Origin: Austropuccinia psidii
Taxonomy: Eukaryota > Basidiomycota > Pucciniomycetes > Pucciniales > Sphaerophragmiaceae
Length of the DNA: 64,000 nucleotides
Direction of reading: 5' to 3'
Assembly: GCA_023105745.1 (NCBI GenBank)
Contig: JALGQZ010000018.1
Location: 10,677,338 to 10,741,337, forward strand
The notes beneath the pieces are model-generated. The model saw only the letters and a list, made by a program, of their open reading frames with translations. It ran no database searches and had not been told where the DNA came from. Every line of letters begins with the position of its first letter. Within the stretch, counting starts at the first letter, position 1. Position numbers and translations under genes: made by a program. Below are positions 35,958 to 47,183 of this stretch, piece after piece.

Positions 35958-36763
35958 GGCCCAATTGGAGAAACAATGTCTCAGGATACTGCGACAGTTT
36001 TGACAGGTGCTAAAAGAAAAATAAAACACTGGTAAGAAACTTGGTATGATGATACAAATTCAAGAACCAAAATCCCCATGGGAACTAGCTCATATGTAAT
36101 GGGTGACAGCTCTACCCCCAGGACAAGACAGAAGCTCCAATGCATTCCTGGTATTAGTTGATAGGTACAGAAAAGCCCCAACATTCTTACCATTTCATAA
36201 AGATTGAAAAGCCTTGGAAACAGCTATAACTATATGGAATAGATCCATTAGACATACAGACTTCTTTAAAAATACCATAAGTGATTGAGATCCCAAATTC
36301 ACTTCATCCCTATGGAAAAATATCTATTCGTTTTTTTGCACAAAGCTATAATTCTCAATGCATATAAGCCCAAACCAATGAGCTATCAGAGAGAATGATA
36401 CAAACTCTGCAAGACATAATCAGAAGATTCTGTCCTTGGGGATTGGAATTCAATGAATCTCATGATTTTACCTATGATTGGTGTACTGTGATATCAGTTT
36501 GTGAACCGCCATAGAAGACATAATTTTTTTTCAAAACTTAAAACACCTAAAATGATTGAAAAAGGCTGGAATACAAGACTACCTAGTGAAAAACTGCAAA
36601 AGGACTTGGTTCATAGGCATCACACAGCAAGCATTTCTTAGATAATGCTTCAAAAAGCAAGAAATCATGAAAATAGATGTACCCAGGATTCCTTCAAATA
36701 TATGAAAGAAGGATGGGATAAAAGTCACAAACAACCTGATTGAAAAATAGGAAACATATTTCT
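35958..36763 (+). pseudogene. Ty3/gypsy integrase remnant, second copy, left part
   Basis: It matches 3,116-3,700 on the plus strand, for example ccaattggagaaacaatg and the stretch encoding DRYRKAPTFLPFHKD. It is the left part of the second duplicate and is cut at 36,763 by element B; the rest resumes at 48,505. It is longer than the first copy between the RDPKF region and the C-terminal module, so the first copy has suffered a deletion of roughly 200 bases near 3,440-3,500. Frames are broken. Confidence 0.75.
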
Positions 36764-39618
36764 TGTCAGGGTGAGTCTATGATAAAGTAATAAAATAGTA
36801 TAAACAACTCTAACTGTGACTTTTACACAGATAGAAATTTATTAAAAAGAGTTTAAAATAGTATCTAAGGGCTTTACTAAAAAATATTAGTGGTGGTGGG
36901 TGCAATTGAAATCCCTCGGTGCAATAATTATCTGTTGGGTTACAATGATAACCACAACAATACTTAATATTAGAAGTATACCTGATTATCTTCCAAGAGT
37001 ATAACTGTTTTTGGACAGTTTTACTACGTAGTAATTCAAGAGAAGGATGGGGATTCCTCTTTTGGGAAGGGAAAGAGCCCCTTCATCCTGAGATTGGGTG
37101 GAAAGGGCTTCTGGACCACTTCATGTGGAGGAAGTGAAGATGTTTCAATTAAAAGTACTGCCTTGTGGTTTTCAAAAGGCCTGTGTGCTCTGTGTTGGGC
37201 TCAGATGTGGTTTTGAAACCACATTTGGGCAGTTTTCTGCAATACAGGGTGAAAGCGTTTCATCTGGGGATCAAACAGCCCTCTTCTAACTTGCATGATG
37301 CCTAGAATACTGTACAGAACCTTTATGGGACCCCAGTATTGAATAAACTATGAGGTATTGAAGTATAAACAGGATTCTTTGTCTTTTTGACACCTCATGA
37401 TCATACTTATGGGGAAATATTCCTGTCAGGGTGAGTCTATGTAGTAGCTTAAAAATAGTAAATACAAGCTAGCACTATGACTGTGACACACAAAAAAGTA
37501 ATAAATCAAATCTTCAGGTCCTACTGCTATGTGATAACAGTGGTGATGAGTCTATTGAGGACCTGGGTTGCAATGCTCTAATATCTTTGACTGTAAAGAA
37601 ACACTAAAATAATTAATTATTTTAATTATATCAATATAATCCTAAGAGTACTACTGGTATAAGACAGTTTTACTACGTAAGGATGTTAATTCATGATAAG
37701 ATGAGTCTTTTCCAGTGAGGAAAGACCTGCTTTTATCTCCTCTGAGGACTGTGAGAGACTGGTAGGCTCTTCACACGTCTACAGAGTGAAAATTTTCACT
37801 CTGGAGGCTGGGTTGTGGTTCTGTACCATCAATTCTGACGTCAGCATAGTCAGAATGGTGATTTTTGGACCACAAATGATCATTCTGGATCAATACAGGG
37901 TGAAAAAACTCTTCACAGGCCACGTCAGCACCATTGTGACGTGTCCAGAGTGTCTGGATGACTAATATTAGTCATTTTGGGCGGGTTTAAGCTTTAAACA
38001 ACCATTATTTTAAGTATCAAGCCAGTACTGGTTGGTACAGGTTTGGTACAGACCAGTATTGGTCAAAATACTTCCAACCAAGATATCTTGGTCATTTTTT
38101 GAGATATCAAGAATCCAAGAGCACAGAATTGAAGGTCTTAATGAGCTCTTCAATTTGGTATGCTTCATGTTTACCCTTCTTTCAAATAGCAAAAGTTATA
38201 AGGGTTTTAAGTTTTTGGATGTATTTTGTACATCAGTATGAGGCTTCAAAAACTTCCATGCCAGATATCTTCTTCAATTTGGAAGATATCTGTATTCTGA
38301 TGATACAGTTTTGTAGGGCTTGATTAGCTCTACAGTTTGGTATATTACACTGTACAGTTGTATGAGTGTATACCAAAGATACAGGGGTTTGTTTACTTTC
38401 TTGTTTTCAGAATATCTGTATTTCTGGTTGTTGAACCTTTGAACCAAGATCCCTCAGTCAATTTAAGAGATACAGAGGTCTAATGTATCTCAAATTAAAG
38501 CTCTTGTTTATATCTTTAATTTGGTTATACTTTTGTACAGTTTTGTACAAGCCCTCTTTGACTTTCAGGGGGGTCTTTGTTTTGAAATAAAGGTCATATG
38601 GTATCTCCAGTTGTAGTGGTGTTACAACAACATGGATGATATCATTGTGTAGCTCTCTATGTGAGCTTTAAGAAAAATACCATTTTGGTATATAATAACT
38701 TAAATATGCATAAGTTAGATGAGAGGTGAAAATAAGGGTTTTGCTTATTTGGTCTTATCATTGATAGGGCATATCTTTGTCCTTTCTTATTATATTTGAG
38801 GAGGTTTCCTCTTCATAACTTACTTGTATTGGCTATATTTGTCCCATACTCCTCATACCATTACTTATGGTATGTTGGATGTCATGCTGGTGCTCTGTTT
38901 TGAGTCACAGGCTGACAATTCCACAGTAAAGGTGTGTTGACCAGACTGTGGGATTTTGACCTTAAAACTGCTATAACTCTGTCAGTTTTCAAAATATTGA
39001 GCTCAATGTTTGTCCATTGTGTAACCCTGGATATGATCTACACAATGGTTAATCATTTGGTATGGCTAAAATTAAATATGGAAATGTTATGCCAGGTTCA
39101 ATTTTTGTTGTTCAGATGGATGGTTTTGTCAAAATCTGTATGTAACTTATTTATCCCATAACCTTTGTTCTAGATGATATATGGGGAAATGGGTGACACC
39201 ATCAGATAACCCTTATTGTGCTATATCCAAAACAACACCACGTTAAGTATCTCACACTAAAACTGTAGAAGCTAGATTAGGGTTGAATATTTCATTCACC
39301 CTTTTTTGACCTTATTTTGGCAATAACTTCTGTAGTTTTGGGGCTAGCTCAGTTTGACTAGTACCTTCCTCTGGATCTCAGGTGGGAGGTGAAAATTAAT
39401 CTTTGTTCTCAGAAACTTTGAGCAGGAATAACTTTTTTATTCTTTGTCTTATGTTGATGGGACCTGTATATTTGGAAAGAGCTGAATACCTTCTTTCTTT
39501 TGATATCCTTTGAGCTGGTTTGGCTCAGCTCCATGTTTTTTGGATATATTGGCTTTACCATTGGTTTATGGTATTTGGTTTTCATGCTTGTGCTCTGCTA
39601 TTGAGTCACAGGTTGACA
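36764..39618 (-). repeat. 3' LTR-B of element B, split by a nested LTR
   Basis: Plus-strand text starts tgtcagggtgagtctatgataaag and ends gagtcacaggttgaca. Removing the nested LTR-B and one target copy leaves about 1,356 bp, similar to the 5' LTR (1,316 bp). The putative polypurine tract, gatggaggg on the minus strand, follows at about 39,621-39,629. Confidence 0.85.
37424..38917 (-). mobile_element. Solo LTR-B nested in an LTR-B, ATTCC duplication
   Basis: It starts tgtcagggtgagtctatgta and ends gagtcacaggctgaca. Perfect 5-bp duplications attcc lie at 37,419-37,423 and 38,918-38,922. The host LTR resumes with attccacagtaaaggtgtg, matching ttatcccacagtaaatgtgt in the intact 5' LTR (about 47,836). 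Length is 1,494 bp. A related LTR inserting into its own kind shows at least two rounds of activity. Confidence 0.9.
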
Positions 39619-40167
39619 TACCCTCCATCAAACAAAGGCTCATCATTGAGGAGACTTTTCAGTCCTCCTAGAGGCCCTAAATCTCCTTAGGTGAAGGTTA
39701 CCATCTGGTAGGGCATCTTCTTCCAACCATTTGTCCTTATCTGCTGTCTGCTTTTTGACTCCGACCAGGTATTGCCTCTGGTATTTACAATTAAATCTGA
39801 TATTCCTGGCTTTGATGATCTTTCTCACAGGGCCAGGGGATTCCTCTACTTCCCTATGGATTGTGGAGAGTGGGTCTGGTTACTGAGGGGAACCTATTCT
39901 CTCCTGCCTGGAAGTAGTTTTGGACCAAACTTAATAGGAATCCTGGGTGTTTCCTAGAGAATTCCTCTGTAAGTCTAACCTCCACTGCATTTTTCCCTAT
40001 CAGTTTGAAGCTAGCGAAAGTTCCTAAAAATTAGTCCCTGATTTTCTTTGTTCCTTGAGGTTATTAAAATTAAGAGTAGATACCAACACTGGGTCCCCTT
40101 CTTTGAAGTATGGTTCCATGTGTGTTTTGTAATAACTCTGTTTTTTGTGCTCTTTAGCCTCAGCTAT
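39619..40167 (-). pseudogene. Element B integrase C-terminus and chromodomain
   Basis: Segment 40,209-40,024 contains IAEAKEHKKQSYYKTHMEPY then FKEGDPVLVSTLNFNNLK, the integrase C-terminal module; its first codons are LTR-C sequence because the insertion lies at 40,168. Segment 39,828-39,643 reads IIKARNIRFNCKYQRQYLVG then DKDKWLEEDALPDGNLHLRR, a chromodomain of the chromovirus type, thought to steer integration to marked chromatin. The intervening part is in other frames with stops. Confidence 0.85.
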
Positions 40168-42005
40168 TGTGAGCCTTAGAGGTAATTTCATATACCCAAA
40201 AGACCACAAATATAAAAAATAACATATTAATATAAATAAAATAAATTTATTTATATTATTAAAAAAAAAATCAAAATATAAATATAAAATTATATTAAAA
40301 AATAAAAAATTAATTATAATTTAAAAATAAAAATACATTAAATTTTGTAAATATAAAATTACATTTATACTTGAAAAATTTAAGTAAAAATGAAATTTTA
40401 ACAAAATTGTGAAAAAATAAATAAATTTGGAAAAAAGTTAAATAAAATTTATTATAACTTTTTATCCAATAAATAAACATATAAAATTTATTTCACCATT
40501 GGATTCCTCATAAAAAATCAGGTGGGGTCACCTCTGAGTGAAATTCTTGTAACTCAACTCTAAATAAGCTTAAATTAAGTTTTTAGTATTTTCAATACAA
40601 AAGTTGAAAATCCTCAAAACCTTAATTTAATTCACACCACATGTGGTGTTAACCATCAATTTTTGTGTTAAAATTGAGGTGTTGTGTTTAGTTTAGAAGT
40701 TATGAGGAATTGAAGTATTTTCAATTGAATTCATTTGAAATGTCAAAATGTGCGCGTGTATTACATAAGTGAACTTTGATTTACATATGAGGTGTCAATT
40801 ATTACTGTATTGTACTGTACAATTGAATTGAATTACATATGTAAATTATAAGTATAATACATGATGAGGAATTAAAGGAAAAATAAATTGGGAAGATTAA
40901 ATTTGGGGGGGAAAAGGAACTCCAGCTCTAAGGGGGAGCTAGACCCCCAAAATCCTTTCTGACAGGCGTGGGATGTCAAAATTCACGCAAAATTTCCTCA
41001 CTTTTGGCCTGGAATTGAGTTACAGGGTCTGTGGACTCAATTGATGATGAGGTTTTGATACCAACTGGGGTAGTTTTAGCTGTTGCCAAGAGGGTAAAAC
41101 TACCCTTAAGATAAAACCATCAGAGTAAAAACAGTTTTAAATGGTTTCTACGCCTCTGACACACATTCTGACGTGTTTTGAAGGCTCTAGGCCTGGTATT
41201 GCTATAGTAATGGCTGATTTAAGGGTCTAAAATGGCTAAAATGGCTAAAAATGGCTTAAACCAGCCCTTTTTGGTCTAAACCAGGGTTCAATGATGCCAT
41301 AATTGGCTTTTCTGTTGTCAGACTGTTTTTCACGACTGACAAGAGTAAATTTTACTTTTGGAGCAAGAGAATTGATGGCTATAAAAGAATGTCTTCTTTG
41401 CCCCACTTTTCTCTTCATGTTAGAATCTTTTCCTTTTATTAATTAGTTTAAACACTGTTAAACCAATCAATCAAAGATTCCAACCACCATTTTTAAATCA
41501 TTTTAATACTTTTAACCACGTGAAAAAATCATTATAATCATTGTTTGTAACTCTTATAATCATTTTTACCCCTGAACCACCCCAAAAGTGAATTAAAGCA
41601 TCTTTCATCACTGTAAACTTTGTCACTTTGTTTCCAAATTCACTCTGGTCACTTTTGGGCGTGTTTTCTCTTTATGATTCTTTTAAAAGACTTTGTTCTT
41701 TAATTAATTGCTTGCAGTTCTTTGCTCAATTAATTCCAATTGAAATTGCTCTTGAAGAAATTTCTTTTGTAGCCTTAAAATATCTCTTGTAGAGTATTTT
41801 TTGGATAAATTTTTATTGTTGGTAAAACAATAAATTTTTATAATATTATTGTTTTATACTAATAAAGTTATAGACAATAAAATTGGCGTGTTTTCTCTTA
41901 AAAATAATATTTCATACTATTTTTAATTGAATTTTACCTTATACAAATTTTGAGGACAGGAAAAGTACTTGATTTTTAATCAAAGTTTCATATCCACACC
42001 TTACA
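40168..42005 (+). mobile_element. Solo LTR-C with GCTAT duplication, inside integrase
   Basis: It starts tgtgagccttagaggtaatt and ends catatccacaccttaca. Perfect 5-bp duplications gctat lie at 40,163-40,167 and 42,006-42,010. It splits the integrase C-terminal helix: CDMASKCIA on one side continues as EAKEHKKQ on the other. Length is 1,838 bp. It lies in the opposite orientation to the other two LTR-C copies. Confidence 0.92.
40634..40649. repeat. 16-bp palindrome in LTR-C
   Basis: This is the same acaccacatgtggtgt box as at 5,787-5,802, unchanged. Confidence 0.85.
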
Positions 42006-42800
42006 GCTATGCACTTAGAAGCCATATCACATCCTCTCTTCCACATATTATGGAAGTCTTCAGCTGTAAGGTGGATATTCAGAAAATTTGTCTTCAAGTG
42101 AACCACAGGTAATAGGGGGTTCCACCCTTTTTCTACCAGTGAGGGTGATTTCCCTGTGGCAGGGTTCTGGCTTGTGTTGTAAGCCAGTTGGACTGCTGGA
42201 AGGAGTGTGAGCCAATCATGAGTGTATCCTTCATTGCTGTCATACTCCAAGCAATATGCACAGAACCTTTGGATGATGTCCTCCATTTTATGGATCATCC
42301 ATTCAGCTAAACCATCTGTCTGTGGATGACATGCTATAGAAAATGCAATTTTTGTTCCACGCATTTCATAGAGGTTTGTCCAAAGTTCTGATGGGAATTT
42401 AGGGTCTCTATTACTCATGATAATTTAGGGACGCCACAAGTGGATATAATGTTATTACAGAATAAAAATGCTGTATCCATAGCTGTGTCCTCCTTGTGAC
42501 ATGCTAGGCACCTTAAAATGTTGCTATACCTATAAATTATGACTAGGAAAGAATTGAAGCTTTCTTTGCCTCCTGGGACAATTCCTGTGACCCAGTCAAT
42601 GTTGATGGTTTCCCATGGGTGTTTGAGTTCTTCTATGTGTTGAAGCACCCCATATTTATTCCCAAGCTTTCTGTTTGCCTTCTGGTATATTTGACAAGTC
42701 TTGATTTATTCACTCAGCTCTTGTTCCCATTTGAGCCACCAAGCTGTTCTTGCTACCCTCTCTTTGGTCCTGTCTTCACTCATGTGTCCCATGTATGGGC
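42006..42800 (-). pseudogene. Element B integrase core, frameshifted
   Basis: Segment 42,648-42,415 reads [15 protein letters not shown] (first catalytic Asp), [16 protein letters not shown] and STCGVPK. Segment 42,418-42,006 continues in another frame with [11 protein letters not shown] (second Asp), [13 protein letters not shown] (catalytic Glu) and a long open run to [10 protein letters not shown]. The break is a frameshift at about 42,415. The residues D, D and E are all present, so the damage is recent relative to element A. Part of the zinc-binding half lies at 42,650-42,800 with stops. Confidence 0.88.
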
Positions 42801-42801
42801 A

Positions 42802-44680
42802 TTAATGGCATTCCTGAAGGATCATTGATATGTGGTCTCTATCTATCACTTTGATGAAACTAGTGTGTCTCTCTTTGTGATACAGTAGGCCATCTATAAG
42901 GAAATATTTATTGTCCCTATAGTCCCTTAGCATGGCTCCTCTAACTGGCATTCCAGTTCTTGGCTCCTGTATGTCTGTTGAAGCAGTTGTAATAATATTC
43001 CACACTTTTCATGTTTGGCATAGGTTTTCATCCCTGAATTAAAAAATTCTGTGTGAAGCTCAGAGGAATGTATTTCCAATATGGGAGTTTCTGTCCCTTC
43101 TGGTTCACTTAGGTGAGTGTCAGGGGTACTAATTTCTGGTGCCCATTCAAAGCTTGGCCGCTTTTGACATTTTCCAGTGGCCATTTATTGAGACCATATT
43201 CATTGGTGTGGCTTTTGCCTTCTTTGTATATGATGTTCATATTACCTCTATACTCTTGGATGACTATTTTCCACCTAAACATATGTCTGTTAGTAGTCTT
43301 CATGTTAAGTAAAGACCTTAGTTGTGTGCAGTCTGTGTAGACTCCAAAGACTACACTCTCCAGATAATAATGGAGTTTCTCTAGGAACAAGACTAGGAAT
43401 AAGCATTTAGTCTGGATTTCTCCATACCTAGCCCCTGAATCTCTCAGTTTCCTGGAGATTTAGTATATTACCCCTTCTCTTGGTTCACCATCTACAATTT
43501 GTCTTTGGTGCATGGAAGCTCCCAATCCTTGACTGCAAGCTGAATCCATGTAAAACTTGAATGGTAATTCAAACTCAGGGAGTAACAGGACAGGTGAATT
43601 GGTGAGTTCATGTTTGATCCTCTCATATGCATTCCTCATCTTGTTGGTAATTTTAAAAACTACATCTTTTTAATATAACTTGTATAGACTACTAGTTATG
43701 TGGGAAAAGTTTTTGATGTGTTATCTGTAGGAGCTAGCAAACCCAAGGATACATTGCATATCTTTTGTGTTCTTTGGTACTGGTTTTTGCAGTACTTCTT
43801 CTACTTTATTCTGGTATATGGCCAGACTAAGGCCTGAGACTTTATGTCTTAGTTCCAGTAATTCTTTTTGGCCAAAGTTTCACTTCTCAAGTAAAACTTT
43901 CATATTGATGGGTGTGCATTTACTTAGTACTCTGTATATATACTGCATATGGTCTTCCCATGTCTCTGAGTATATAATGATGTCATCAATATGTACTACC
44001 ATCCAACCTTCCAATATTTCTTCTTGAAATATTGTGTCCATCATCCATGGGAAGTGGGCTGGTGTCTTTTTGATGCCAAATGGAATCCTGGTGTTCTCAT
44101 ATATACACATATTTCATATAATTCTGAGTAAATTCATGGAGTTTGGTTTATCTCCATTCTGATGAAAGCCTTTCATACAATCCATCTTGATTAAATATTT
44201 TGCTTTTTCCAGCTTGTTTAGGGCATGAGGTATCATTTGTACAGGGTACCTATCAGCTTTTGTGTAGCTATGCAGGGCTCTGAAATACCCATGCAACCTA
44301 TATTTGCAATGATTCCAGGTGATAAGGACAAGAGTTCAGATTTCCATTATTTCAATATGTCCTATCTTCCTGATGACATCCATTTCAAGGAGTTCATTTA
44401 TGTGTTTCTAAATTTTTTTCCTATTTTCCAGGCTTTCTCAATATGGAGGTCTTCACAGCATGGATGGATGAGGTCTTTCCACATCTACATATAATTCTAT
44501 ATCATGGCCTCTGATTCTTTGTAAAGGTTCTTCACCAATTGAAAATTCTGGTCTAGTTTTCCTCAGCATTTTCAGTAAAATAAGTTTCTGTTTACTGATT
44601 AAGTTGGTGCTGAATTGGCCCTCTCTGCATTCATTCATTAATTTTTCAGGGGCCATAGGTGGACATTTGGTATATATCAA
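42802..44680 (-). pseudogene. Element B reverse transcriptase and RNase H, broken
   Basis: Segments in order: 44,680-44,453 (RT start, FSIGEEPLQRIRGHDIELYV), 44,296-44,114 (KADRYPVQMIPHALNKLEKA; LIKMDCMKGFHQNG), 44,110-43,880 (IPFGIKKTPAHFPWMMD and the catalytic box HIDDI), about 43,620-43,440 (FYMDSACSQGLGASMHQRQ, RNase H), 43,390-43,109 (YTDCTQLRSLLNMKTTNRHM) and 43,005-42,802 (linker and HHCC-side start, VIDRDHISMILQECH). The usual YIDD is HIDD, though both catalytic Asp remain. Frameshifts and stops separate segments. Confidence 0.88.
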
Positions 44681-44734
44681 GTGAAAATTTGTTTTCCTTG
44701 TTTGTACCTATGGTAATATGCCTGTTCTTACTAT

Positions 44735-44755
44735 GGTAAAACCAGGCACAGAGTA
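44735..44755 (-). other. Internal deletion junction in element B
   Basis: The minus-strand gag reading WIWQNTMTFENNNYSV is followed within a few codons by KNRHITIGT-like sequence that in relatives lies just before RT. The gag C-terminus, zinc knuckle and the whole protease are missing. The gap corresponds to roughly a kilobase in family members as I remember them. Confidence 0.7.
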
Positions 44756-45158
44756 GTTGTTATTTTCAAATGTCATGGTATTTTGCCATATCCAAGAACC
44801 ATTTCTTTACTTCTGGATTATTTTACTCTTCCACCATGGCCAGTTTCTTCTTCTGTGGATTTCTTTCATTTATGTGTACCAAATACTAGCATGTTTTTTG
44901 AATCCTGTATTTAATCTGGAAGTAATCCAGTAATCTGCTTTTCTGGGTACATCAATATAGTCAATCATATCCATGTGATCATATTCTCCTACACCAGAGA
45001 CCTGAATAAGTCATGTTATCTCCATCTTGGTATTGTGATGGAGATCTTGGCTTATTATCCAACAAGACATCTGGTTTGATGTCTTCTTGATATGGATTGT
45101 CCAAAGAATGGCCCTGTGGTTGGAGCTTCATGTTTTGGGAGACATTGAAAAATTTGTT
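44756..45158 (-). pseudogene. Element B gag, part after the stop
   Basis: Beyond the stop at 45,159 the same frame continues with family sequence: NKFFNVSQNMKLQPQGHSLD, then PRSPSQYQDGDNMTYSG, GEYDHMDMIDYIDV (capsid start), DYWITSRLNTGF and, after another stop, MKEIHRRRNWPWWKS. This shows that the 344-residue frame upstream is a truncated gag rather than a complete one. Confidence 0.8.
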
Positions 45159-46193
45159 TTAGTCTTGATCCAGACAATTGCTGTCCCTTTTGCATTGGTT
45201 CTGTTCCTCTAAGACTTGGTTAAGTCTTCTTTTGGTTTCTTCTGAGGATTTTCTCAGTTGAGCAAGGCCTTCCTGAAGAGTTTTGAGAATTTTATCCATA
45301 GAGGCTGTTAATTTTTCCATCCTCACATGGCTTTCTTGGAGCTCTGCAAACTGCTTTTGAGCTTGCTCTGAAAATTGGGACATTTGTAACCACAGTACAT
45401 TACCGTTTAAGTTACTCTCAGGTGTGACAACATGGTGTTCATTCTGAGTGGGGGTATTATTTCTATTATTGGGGCTACTGATTCTACAACTATTTACAGC
45501 TATTTCTGTCTCTTTTGTACTTCTTTCACCAAGTCCAATGTTTTCTGGATCATTGGGTTTGAATCTCTCTGCTTTTGGCTCAAAGAAGTCTTTTTTTCCC
45601 TGGTATCCTTGTCTTCTACTGGAAACTACCTGGGATTGTAAAGAATGTTGGCTCTTGGCCACTGATCTGCTGGTGCCTGAATGTTTTGAAGCCACTGGAG
45701 AGCTGGGTTGGTCTACTCCTTGTGAGCCTGAAGGAATCAGAGTAGGCCATGTCTGGTTCAGCTGTGCTTCTATAGCTTGGATAGTGGCTTGATTCTCCCT
45801 TATCCTGGTTGCGCTCTCCTCCAAGAGTCTGAACTCTCTTGTGGGATTCCATCCTTTGGTGACTACCACAAGATGTTTGAAGCATATCCCTTTTATACAT
45901 ATTTTCTGGCAACTTTCTCCAAGGTCTTCCCAGTGGGATTCTAGGTTGACCCTCTTGTTGTCCATGCTCCATTGGAAAAGATCTTTGAGGAGTTTGTGGA
46001 GCAGAAGAACTTGATCCATATCCATCCAGTCCTCTTTTTTGAGGTTTCTGTTTAATTGGAAGGTGAATGGAAGAGTGGGTATGATTTCCCTCAGTGTCTT
46101 GCCATCCACCACTGTGTCCAAGGTGTCCTCTACCAGGTCTTCTGGTTCTGAACAGGCCTTCTCTGTCCTCTGGCTGGGTCCTTGATATTCCAA
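45159..46193 (-). CDS. Element B gag N-terminal open frame, 344 codons
   Basis: This is the longest open frame in the window. It starts MEYQGPSQRTEK and contains NRNLKKEDWMDMDQVLLLH, LKDLFQWSMDNKR and VTKGWNPTREFRLLEES. It then has a Ser/Gln-rich middle (about residues 150-260) and a Lys/Gln/Glu-rich, probably coiled-coil end (about 270-335). It matches the N-terminal half of the gag of an abundant rust gypsy family. It ends at a stop that cuts homology in mid-domain; the capsid follows downstream in the same frame. A second open frame of 200 codons overlaps it on the same strand (46,218-45,616). The truncated product would lack capsid and zinc knuckle. Expression is unknown. Confidence 0.8.
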   Translation of the reverse strand: MEYQGPSQRTEKACSEPEDLVEDTLDTVVDGKTLREIIPTLPFTFQLNRNLKKEDWMDMDQVLLLHKLLKDLFQWSMDNKRVNLESHWEDLGESCQKICIKGICFKHLVVVTKGWNPTREFRLLEESATRIRENQATIQAIEAQLNQTWPTLIPSGSQGVDQPSSPVASKHSGTSRSVAKSQHSLQSQVVSSRRQGYQGKKDFFEPKAERFKPNDPENIGLGERSTKETEIAVNSCRISSPNNRNNTPTQNEHHVVTPESNLNGNVLWLQMSQFSEQAQKQFAELQESHVRMEKLTASMDKILKTLQEGLAQLRKSSEETKRRLNQVLEEQNQCKRDSNCLDQD

Positions 46194-46218
46194 GTTTCCT
46201 GAGGTGTACAGGTGACAT

Positions 46219-47164
46219 ATCAGCGTTTGAAAGCAGTCAAAACCTTAATTTTCCTAGGGTATTTACCCCCGACTTTGCCTTGTACAAATTTATTGTATAC
46301 TTATTTTAGAAATTTTCCTCTAGAGCTTACAGCTGGGTTACTTATGGTAATCTTCCCTGTGAAAGCTATCAAGGTTGGTTTACCTTGTATTGATGCATAA
46401 TTTGGTCGTTTTATACTTCTCTTAGTGGCAATTGGTTTCCACTTATTGGCTGTAATGAGTCTTTCAATGTGCCTCTTTCCTTTACCCTTGTCTTCTGGTT
46501 CTGAAGTTCTTACTGCTGTATTGCATTGTGATTGGTTTTCACCTGGTATGAAATTTTCTTACACTGAATCAAAGAGGAAAAAAGAGGGATTATTTCAGTA
46601 GAGACTTCTTAAAGATCTGTTTGCACATCTAAGAATGGCCTCTGGGCAATACATTCCTATATTATGCCCTAGTACTATGATGTTGTAATTGAAATTATCA
46701 ATTACACACCAAAAATACTGGTTTGTGGATTTCTGGTGTACTGTTTTTATTCCAGTCTCTCATAGAAGAATGTTTGACTAACAAGTGTAAAGTGGTTCTG
46801 TAATGGGCAATTGAAATTATCAATATGTCCAACCATGCCTCCAATACTGTTATTTACAATAAAAGAGGTGTTTATTTTAATTACAAAAGAAGAATAGTAA
46901 TGGTTTTAAGTGTTTTAATATGAAAAAAATGCCAAAAAAAAGTTTGATGGTGATTAAATTATAACCAAACATGTCAAAAAATAGTAATAAAAAATTAACA
47001 GTGGTATATAAATCTGTACCACTCAACAAAATAGTATAAGATATGTGTTATGCTATTTTTTTAATATTTTATGCCTAAAAAAGAAAAAAAGATGTCAGAA
47101 AGAAAGATAAACAATAAACACTCACTTTTTTGCATGAAAAATAGTCCAAAAATTTCAAAACAAA
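46219..47164 (-). other. Element B 5' leader
   Basis: This is the untranslated leader between the 5' LTR and gag. No convincing frame is seen. Part of it (46,560-47,110) is very AT-rich. Confidence 0.55.
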
Positions 47165-47183
47165 CATGGCCAGGCCCCCAAAA
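47165..47183 (-). other. Primer-binding-like site of element B
   Basis: On the minus strand, after the LTR end ggcctgaca, come ttttgggggcctggccatg. A TGG start three bases inside the LTR border fits a tRNA primer site. The same gggcctggccatg core is seen in element A at 34,008-34,025, although the two LTR families differ. Confidence 0.55.
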
